A stretch of 9,884 nt of DNA from Actinomycetes bacterium (lineage in GTDB: Bacteria; Actinomycetota; Actinomycetes; Actinomycetales; Cellulomonadaceae), in NCBI GenBank assembly GCA_023424135.1, contig JAFAEH010000059.1, forward strand, positions 1-9,884. The letters are read 5' to 3'. A program made the position numbers and the translations under genes. The notes under the pieces were generated by a model. It saw only the letters and a list, made by a program, of their open reading frames with translations. It was not told where the DNA came from and ran no database searches. How positions within the stretch are numbered: the first letter of the stretch is position 1; every line of letters starts with the position of its first letter. Positions 5,047 to 9,884 of this stretch are shown here, one piece after another.

Positions 5047-6366
5047 ATGACGCACCAGCCCGACCTGTGGTCCGCACCCGTCGCCGACGGGCTGCTCGAC
5101 GCGACCGTCGCCGTGCCCGGGTCGAAGTCCCTGTCCAACCGGTACCTCGTGCTCGCCGCGCTCGCCGGTGCGCCGAGCACGCTGCGCTCGCTGCTCGTCT
5201 CGCGCGACACCCGGCTGATGGCGACGGCCCTCGAGACCCTCGGCGTCGAGGTCGACCTCGGTGGTGACGCGACCCGCGTGACGCCCGGACCGCTGCGCGG
5301 GCACGTGACGATCGACTGCGGGCTCGCCGGCACGGTCATGCGGTTCCTCCCGCCGGTCGCGGCACTCGCCGACGGCCCCGTGCACTTCAAGGGCGACGTC
5401 GAGGCGCTGGCTCGGCCCATGGGCCCCCTGCTCGACGCGCTGCGGGCGCTGGGCGTGCGGGTCGACGACGAGGGCGAACGGGGCCGGCTGCCGTTCACGG
5501 TGCACGGCCACGGCTCGGTACGCGGCGGCCAGGTCGACGTCGACGCGTCCGGGTCGAGCCAGTTCGTCTCCGGGCTGCTGCTCGCCGGTGCACGCTTCGA
5601 GCACGGCCTGACGGTCCGGCACACGGGCCGCACGCTGCCGTCGCTGCCGCACATCGAGATGACGGTCGCCGTGCTGCGGGCCGCGGGCGTCGTCGTCGAC
5701 GACTCGCGCCCCGAGATCTGGCACGTCGAGCCGGGGCCCGTCGCGGGCCGTGACCTGCACGTCGAGCCCGACCTGTCGAACGCGGCACCGTTCCTCTGCG
5801 CCGCGATGGTCGCGGGCGGGTCGGTGCGCGTGCCGGGGTGGCCCGCGACGACGACGCAGCCGGGCGGGCTGCTGCCGGACATCCTGGTGCGCATCGGCGC
5901 GCGCGTCTCACTCGACGACGACGTGCTCACCGTGACCGGCACGGGCGAGGTGCGCGGCGTCGACCTCGACCTGCGCGCCGCGGGCGAGCTCGCCCCGACG
6001 ATCGCCGCACTCGCCGCGCTCGCGGACTCCCCCACGCGCCTGCGCGGCATCGCGCACCTGCGCGGGCACGAGACCGACCGCCTCGCGGCCCTCGCCGCGG
6101 AGATCACGCGCGTCGGCGGGCAGGCCGAGCAGACGTCCGACGGCCTGGTGATCACCCCCCGCGCGCTGCACGGCGCACGGTGGCGCACCTACGCGGACCA
6201 CCGCATGGCCACCGCCGGGGCGATCGTCGGCCTGCGTGTGCCGGGCGTCGAGGTCGAGGACGTCGGGACGACCGCCAAGACGCTGCCCGGGTTCGCCGAC
6301 CTGTGGGCCGACATGCTCGCGGGCACCGCCGTGGGCGCGGCTGCGACGACGGGACCGACCGCCTGA
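5047..6366 (+). CDS. aroA: 3-phosphoshikimate 1-carboxyvinyltransferase (EPSP synthase)
   Basis: The protein has 439 residues, full length. It joins shikimate-3-phosphate and phosphoenolpyruvate into EPSP, the sixth shikimate step, in the cytoplasm. Seen in order: PGSKSLSNRYLVLAALAG (24-41, substrate lysine), DCGLAGTVMRFLPP (90-103, the PEP loop), FKGDVEALARPMGPLLDAL (114-132), SGSSQFVSGLLLAG (168-181), GELAPT (313-318), LRGHETDRL (338-346) and YADHRMATAGAIVGL (382-396) with TTAKTLPGF (408-416). The PEP loop reads G-L-A-G-T rather than the enterobacterial G-N-A-G-T and is followed by F instead of P; I recall this as usual in actinobacteria. It appears leaderless and overlaps rsgA at TGATG. 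Confidence 0.97.
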   Translation: MTHQPDLWSAPVADGLLDATVAVPGSKSLSNRYLVLAALAGAPSTLRSLLVSRDTRLMATALETLGVEVDLGGDATRVTPGPLRGHVTIDCGLAGTVMRFLPPVAALADGPVHFKGDVEALARPMGPLLDALRALGVRVDDEGERGRLPFTVHGHGSVRGGQVDVDASGSSQFVSGLLLAGARFEHGLTVRHTGRTLPSLPHIEMTVAVLRAAGVVVDDSRPEIWHVEPGPVAGRDLHVEPDLSNAAPFLCAAMVAGGSVRVPGWPATTTQPGGLLPDILVRIGARVSLDDDVLTVTGTGEVRGVDLDLRAAGELAPTIAALAALADSPTRLRGIAHLRGHETDRLAALAAEITRVGGQAEQTSDGLVITPRALHGARWRTYADHRMATAGAIVGLRVPGVEVEDVGTTAKTLPGFADLWADMLAGTAVGAAATTGPTA

Positions 6367-7427
6367 TGCCGGGGCGCCGCTACGACGAGCGGGACGTACG
6401 GATCCGTCCCGGTCGCGGCTCGCGCCCCCGCACCAAGCAGCGCCCGGAGCACGCCGACGCGCGCACCGCGATGGTCGTCGCCGTCGACCGGGGGCGCTAC
6501 ACCGTGCTCGTCGACCCCGGCGGCCCGCACGAGACGCGCGTGCTCGCGATGAAGGCCCGTGAGCTGGGCCGCGACCGCGTCGTACCGGGCGACCGGGTCG
6601 ACGTCGTCGGGGACACGAGCGGTGCCGAGGGGTCGCTCGCGCGCATCGTGCGCATCGGCGAACGACGCACCGTCCTGCGTCGCACGGCCGACGACACCGA
6701 CCCGGTCGAGCGCGTCATCGTCGCGAACGCCGACCGGCTCGTCGTCGTGACCGCGCTGGCCGACCCCGAGCCCCGCACGCGGATGATCGACCGCTGCGTG
6801 GCGGCCGCGTACGACGCCGGGATGGACGTGCTGCTCGCCCTCACCAAGGCCGACCTCGCGGACCCGGCCGAGCTCACCGCGATGTACGCGCCGATCGGCG
6901 TCGAGGTCGTCGTCACGCGCCGCGGCACCGACCCGGCGACGGGCGAGCGCACCATCGAGGGCCTCGACGCGCTGCGCGACGTGCTGGCGGGCGAGGTGTC
7001 CGTCCTGGTCGGGCACTCGGGCGTCGGCAAGTCGACCCTCGTCAACGCGCTGGTGCCGCACGCGCAGCGCGCCACCGGCGTCGTCAACGTCGTCACGGGG
7101 CGCGGCCGGCACACGTCGACGTCCGCGGTCGCGCTGGAGGTCCCGGGCCCGGGCGCACCGACCTGGGTCATCGACACCCCGGGCGTGCGCTCGTTCGGCC
7201 TCGCGCACGTCGACCCGGCCCACCTGCTGCACGCGTTCGCCGACCTCGACGACGTCGCACGCGAGTGCCCCCGCGGGTGCACGCACCTGGCCGACGCGCC
7301 CGACTGCGCGCTCGACGAGTGGGTCGCGGCGTCACCCGACGACGCCGCGCGTGCGGCCCGCACCACGCGCCTCGACTCGTTCCGGCGCCTTCTGGTCAGC
7401 CGCCTCGGCGTCGACGACCCCGACTGA
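6366..7427 (+). CDS. rsgA: Small ribosomal subunit biogenesis GTPase RsgA
   Basis: The protein has 353 residues. RsgA is a circularly permuted GTPase that tests and releases the nearly mature 30S subunit. An N-terminal OB domain (about 33-100) is followed by G4 TKAD (160-163), then G1 GHSGVGKST (216-224), a G2 threonine in GRGRHTSTS (245-253) and G3 DTPG (270-273). This is the G4-G1-G2-G3 order that defines the family. The C-terminal zinc knuckle uses Cys301, Cys305, His307 and Cys314 (CPRGCTH, then DC). An arginine-rich N-terminus (1-25) precedes the OB fold. The ATG shares its first base with the aroA stop (TGATG) and has only a weak GGGA upstream, so it is probably translated by coupling to aroA. 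Confidence 0.96.
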   Translation: MPGRRYDERDVRIRPGRGSRPRTKQRPEHADARTAMVVAVDRGRYTVLVDPGGPHETRVLAMKARELGRDRVVPGDRVDVVGDTSGAEGSLARIVRIGERRTVLRRTADDTDPVERVIVANADRLVVVTALADPEPRTRMIDRCVAAAYDAGMDVLLALTKADLADPAELTAMYAPIGVEVVVTRRGTDPATGERTIEGLDALRDVLAGEVSVLVGHSGVGKSTLVNALVPHAQRATGVVNVVTGRGRHTSTSAVALEVPGPGAPTWVIDTPGVRSFGLAHVDPAHLLHAFADLDDVARECPRGCTHLADAPDCALDEWVAASPDDAARAARTTRLDSFRRLLVSRLGVDDPD

Positions 7428-7440
7428 CCTCGCCCGCGCG

Positions 7441-7458
7441 GGACGGTCCCGACCGTCC
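7441..7458. repeat. Inverted repeat downstream of rsgA
   Basis: GGACGGTC (7441-7448) and GACCGTCC (7451-7458) are perfect inverted repeats two bases apart, 13 bases after the rsgA stop. A further GACGGTC follows at 7459-7465. It may be a weak terminator for aroA-rsgA or an operator for hisN; the tight loop makes it a poor terminator. Confidence 0.45.
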
Positions 7459-7489
7459 GACGGTCACCTCACCCGGACCCGCGAGTCGG

Positions 7490-7495
7490 TAGGTT
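7490..7495 (+). promoter_or_regulatory. Probable -10 box (TAGGTT) for the hisN-like gene
   Basis: TAGGTT fits TANNNT in the 119-base gap between rsgA and the phosphatase gene. It predicts a leader of about 45 bases. That leader contains a 7-base inverted repeat, CGGACCG/CGGTCCG (7501-7507 and 7527-7533), directly before the GAGGAG Shine-Dalgarno (7536-7541). No -35 is evident. Confidence 0.45.
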
Positions 7496-7546
7496 GGCGG
7501 CGGACCGTCCGCGGGTGCGGGTGACCCGGTCCGACGAGGAGCGACG

Positions 7547-8326
7547 ATGGCGTACGACGACGACCTGCGGCTCGCGCACGTGATCGCCGACCAGGTCGAC
7601 GCGCTGACGATGTCGCGGTTCAAGGCGCAGGACCTGCAGGTCGAGACGAAGCCCGACCTCACACCGGTCTCCGACGCGGACCGTGCGGCGGAGGACCTGG
7701 TGCGCTCGCAGCTGTCGCGTGCCCGCCCGCGCGACGCGGTGCACGGCGAGGAGCGCTCCGACACCGGTCACGGCCCGCGCCGGTGGGTGGTCGACCCGAT
7801 CGACGGGACCAAGAACTTCGTGCGCGGCGTGCCCGTGTGGGCCACGCTGCTCGCGCTGATGGACGGCGACGACGTCGTCGTCGGTGTCGTGTCCGCACCC
7901 GCGCTGGGGCGACGCTGGTGGGCCGCGCAGGGCACGGGTGCGTGGACCGGCCGGTCGCTGTCGGCCGCGACGCGCCTGCAGGTCTCGTCGGTCGGCGACC
8001 TGGCGGACGCCTCGGTGTCGTACTCGTCCCTGAGCGGCTGGGAGGAGCGCGACCGGCTCGACGCGTTCCTCGCGCTGCAGCGCCGCGTGTGGCGCACCCG
8101 CGCCTACGGGGACTTCTGGTCGTACATGCTCGTCGCCGAGGGCGCCGTGGACGTCGCGCTCGAGCCCGAGCTGAGCCTGTACGACATGGCCGCGCTCGTG
8201 CCCGTCGTGACCGAGGCCGGCGGCCGGTTCACGTCGCTGCGCGGCGTCGACGGCCCGCACGGCGGGGACGCGCTGGTCACCAACGGCCTGCTGCACGACG
8301 ACGTCCTGGCCGCGCTGTCGACCTGA
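7547..8326 (+). CDS. hisN: Inositol-monophosphatase-family phosphatase, probable histidinol-phosphatase
   Basis: The protein has 259 residues and all metal ligands of the family: Glu68 (HGEE), Asp83 and Asp86 in WVVDPIDGTKNF (80-91), and Asp213 in SLYDMAALVPVVTEAGGRF (210-228). The family removes phosphate from small sugar or alcohol phosphates using magnesium. In actinobacteria the member next to aroA and rsgA is generally the histidinol-phosphatase HisN, the penultimate step of histidine synthesis, and that context is the main reason for the name. General inositol-1-phosphatase activity remains possible. The usual W-D of motif two reads Y-D here. GAGGAG (7536-7541) lies five bases before the ATG. 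The next gene follows after 55 bases on the same strand and may be cotranscribed. Confidence 0.85.
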   Translation: MAYDDDLRLAHVIADQVDALTMSRFKAQDLQVETKPDLTPVSDADRAAEDLVRSQLSRARPRDAVHGEERSDTGHGPRRWVVDPIDGTKNFVRGVPVWATLLALMDGDDVVVGVVSAPALGRRWWAAQGTGAWTGRSLSAATRLQVSSVGDLADASVSYSSLSGWEERDRLDAFLALQRRVWRTRAYGDFWSYMLVAEGAVDVALEPELSLYDMAALVPVVTEAGGRFTSLRGVDGPHGGDALVTNGLLHDDVLAALST

Positions 8327-8346
8327 CGACGCGAGATCCCGCACCC

Positions 8347-8376
8347 CCGACGAACCGAGGACCGACGAACCGAGGA
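8347..8376 (+). repeat. Perfect tandem duplication of a 15-base unit carrying the Shine-Dalgarno
   Basis: CCGACGAACCGAGGA occurs twice in direct succession (8347-8361 and 8362-8376), just before the methyltransferase ATG at 8382. Each copy ends in GAGGA. The second is the working ribosome binding site (GAGGAG, four bases from the ATG) and the first lies 15 bases further up. Confidence 0.85.
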
Positions 8377-8381
8377 GCCGC

Positions 8382-9125
8382 ATGGTCGAGCACCGTCACG
8401 CCGCGCACGCCGCGTCGTTCACGCACGCCGGTGCCGAGTACGCCGCGGTGCGACCCGGCTACCCGCCGGCCGCCGTTGACCTGCTCGTGCCACCGGGCGC
8501 CGTCGACGTGCTGGACCTGGCCGCAGGGACCGGCAAGCTCACGTCCGCGCTCGTCGCGCGCGCACGGCACGTCGTCGCCGTGGAGCCCGCGGACGGCATG
8601 CGCGACCAGCTCGTCGCCGCGCTGCCGGACGTCGAGGTGCACGCCGGCACCGCCGAGGCGATCCCGCTGCCGGACGCGTCGCTCGACGCCGTGACCGTCG
8701 CGCAGGCGTGGCACTGGTTCGACGAGCCGGCCGCGGCCGCGGAGGTCGCGCGCGTGCTGCGCCCGGGCGGCACGCTCGGGATCGTGTGGAACGACCGCGA
8801 CGAGGACGTGCCGTGGGTCGGCGCGTACGGCGCGCTGCTGCACGAGGCCGCGGGTCCGCAGCTCGCGCGCGGCACGCACCCGACGCTCGGGGACGCGTTC
8901 GGCGACGTCGTGCGGACCGACGTGCGCTGGGAGCACGAGCTGTCCCCCGCCGACCTCGTCCGACTCGCCGGCACCCGCTCCTACGCGATCGTGCTGCCGC
9001 CCGACGAGCGCGAGGCGCTGCTCGCACGCGTACGGACCCTGGTCACGACGCACCCCGACCTGGTGGGCCTCGAACGCGTGCCCGTCCCGTACGTCACGCG
9101 CGTCTACACCGCCACGCGTCGCTGA
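8382..9125 (+). CDS. Class I SAM-dependent methyltransferase (Methyltransf_11 type)
   Basis: The protein has 247 residues. Motif I is VLDLAAGTGKL (43-53), which binds SAM; the acidic residue after strand two is Glu68 in VVAVEP. Motif II lies at about 102-113 (DAVTVAQAWHWF) and motif III is VLRPGGTLGIVW (125-136). The AQAWHWFD signature and the opening FTHAGAEYAAVRPGYPP are typical of a common actinobacterial group of small-molecule methyltransferases whose substrates are mostly unknown. No substrate can be assigned here. The start is set by GAGGAG four bases upstream, part of the tandem 15-base duplication. It follows hisN by 55 bases and is probably cotranscribed; an 82-base gap with no convincing terminator separates it from the exporter gene. 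Confidence 0.9.
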   Translation: MVEHRHAAHAASFTHAGAEYAAVRPGYPPAAVDLLVPPGAVDVLDLAAGTGKLTSALVARARHVVAVEPADGMRDQLVAALPDVEVHAGTAEAIPLPDASLDAVTVAQAWHWFDEPAAAAEVARVLRPGGTLGIVWNDRDEDVPWVGAYGALLHEAAGPQLARGTHPTLGDAFGDVVRTDVRWEHELSPADLVRLAGTRSYAIVLPPDEREALLARVRTLVTTHPDLVGLERVPVPYVTRVYTATRR

Positions 9126-9194
9126 GTCCCGTGGGCACGTCGGCGCCGTGGGACGACGAGCACCCGTCGCGGTGCGACGACGCACCCGCGTCCT

Positions 9195-9200
9195 TAGCAT
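9195..9200 (+). promoter_or_regulatory. -10 box (TAGCAT) of a leaderless promoter for the MFS gene
   Basis: TAGCAT ends seven bases before the GTG start at 9208, so the transcript would begin at the GTG. A GAGGA (9202-9206) lies just one base before the GTG, too near for ribosome binding, which favours a leaderless reading. Confidence 0.5.
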
Positions 9201-9207
9201 CGAGGAC

Positions 9208-9884
9208 GTGACGGCACCGACCGACGCCCCCCGGCCACGCACGTCGGCGCCGTTCGCGCACCGCGCGTTCCGGCTGCTGTGGGTCGCGCAGCTCGTGTCG
9301 AACGTCGGCACGTGGATGCAGACCGTCGGTGCGCAGTGGCTCGTCGTCGACCACCCGCACGCCGAGGTCCTCACGGCCGCCGCGCAGGCCGCGGGCCTGC
9401 TCCCCGTGCTCGCGGTGTCGTTGCCCGCCGGGGCGCTCGCGGACGTGCTCGACCGGCGCCGGCTGCTGATCGTCGTGCAGTCGGCCATGGCCGCGACCGC
9501 GGCACTGCTCGCGGGACTGACCTACGCCGGGCTGATGACCCCCGCGCTGCTGCTGATCCTCACGTTCGGGCTCGGCGTGGGCACGGCGCTCGCCAACCCG
9601 GCGTGGCAGGCGGTCCAGCCGGAGCTCGTCCCGCGACCGCTGCTGCCGCCGGCCCTCGCGCTGAACTCCGCGAGCGTGAACCTCGCACGCGCGATCGGGC
9701 CCGCCGTCGCGGGTGTCGTGGTCGCCGCGACCGGACCGGCGACGGTGTTCGCGCTCAACGCGGTGTCGTTCGTGTGGGTCGTGGGCTCGCTCGTCGTGTG
9801 GCGCCGGCCGCCGGCGACCGTCGCGTCCCCCGAGCCCCTGGCGCCCGCGCTGCGCTCCGGCGCGCGCTTCGTGCGGCACGCGCC
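9208..9884 (+). CDS. MFS transporter, N-terminal part (EntS-like/MFS_3 group; cut by window end)
   Basis: From the GTG at 9208 the frame stays open to the window end, about 225 residues of an expected 400-420. After a 15-residue polar start comes FRLLWVAQLVSNVGTWMQTV, the typical first helix of the MFS_3 group of exporters that includes enterobactin exporter EntS, with GAQWLVV after it. The loop after helix two carries the MFS motif-A-like ADVLDRRRLL. About five or six membrane helices are visible: near 20-40, 52-70, 80-98, 108-125 and 150-190, the last covering two. NPAWQAVQPELVP and LNSASVNLARAIGP are further hallmarks of the group. The substrate cannot be told. It has its own leaderless-type promoter and lies in the same direction as the methyltransferase. 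Confidence 0.88.
   Translation, partial: MTAPTDAPRPRTSAPFAHRAFRLLWVAQLVSNVGTWMQTVGAQWLVVDHPHAEVLTAAAQAAGLLPVLAVSLPAGALADVLDRRRLLIVVQSAMAATAALLAGLTYAGLMTPALLLILTFGLGVGTALANPAWQAVQPELVPRPLLPPALALNSASVNLARAIGPAVAGVVVAATGPATVFALNAVSFVWVVGSLVVWRRPPATVASPEPLAPALRSGARFVRHA

Noticed and set aside
5838..7427. Starting rsgA far upstream at 5838, inside aroA
   Set aside because: The extra residues are an Arg-rich out-of-frame reading of aroA. The ATG at 6366 overlaps the aroA stop as TGATG and gives a normal RsgA length.
9160..9179. Terminator after the methyltransferase: GCACC/GGTGC or CGTCGC/GCGACG hairpins
   Set aside because: Stems are only five or six bases, mutually exclusive and without a T tract; such stems are expected by chance at this GC content.
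9136..9253. 14-base direct repeat CACGTCGGCGCCGT (9136-9149 and 9240-9253)
   Set aside because: One copy lies in the MFS coding region and the other in the gap, in different frames. It is built of the commonest local words, so it is probably chance; no insertion or attachment-site structure surrounds it.
8277..9488. A 403-codon minus-strand frame opposite the methyltransferase and MFS genes
   Set aside because: It lies antisense to genes with recognisable motifs, and its translation is low-complexity Arg/Ala/Val sequence with no domain.

Overview
The window is very GC-rich (well above 70%), with codons ending almost always in G or C. It carries a mycothiol-type sigma-R/RsrA pair, a 24-residue bL37-like ribosomal protein and several start codons that look leaderless. 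Together these point to an actinobacterium, most likely a Micrococcales member such as Cellulomonas; the genus is an inference. It is mostly ordinary chromosomal sequence. I see no phage, insertion sequence, CRISPR array, tRNA or rRNA.

Layout: (1) Bases 1-108 may hold the last 35 codons of a plus-strand gene. (2) On the minus strand, a DUF4097 beta-repeat protein (724-1575) is followed by a coupled PadR repressor (122-724). A long symmetrical operator-like dyad covers their promoter. (3) A lone PilT-type ATPase (1705-2793, minus) ends in a good hairpin terminator. (4) A 24-codon bL37-like gene (2949-3023, plus) runs into a strong hairpin that it shares with the convergent sigR-rsrA operon (3164-4149, minus). 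(5) On the plus strand follow a DoxX-like membrane protein, aroA, rsgA, a hisN-type phosphatase, a class I methyltransferase and the start of an MFS exporter cut off by the window edge.

How the genes work together: SigR and RsrA form a thiol-redox sensing module. From memory, their neighbourhood with aroA, rsgA and hisN is a familiar actinobacterial arrangement. AroA (shikimate pathway) and RsgA (30S maturation GTPase) overlap at a TGATG and are probably translated together. HisN would supply a step of histidine synthesis. PadR probably represses its own DUF4097-padR operon.

The most interesting signal lies upstream of sigR. A textbook sigma-R-type promoter (GGGAAT-N18-GTT) fires almost directly onto an in-frame ATG that would add 56 residues to the sigma factor. 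A second, leaderless promoter sits at the normal start. This reproduces the stable/unstable two-isoform circuit described for Streptomyces sigma-R. I found no convincing wholly new system; the other findings are regulatory or small-gene observations.
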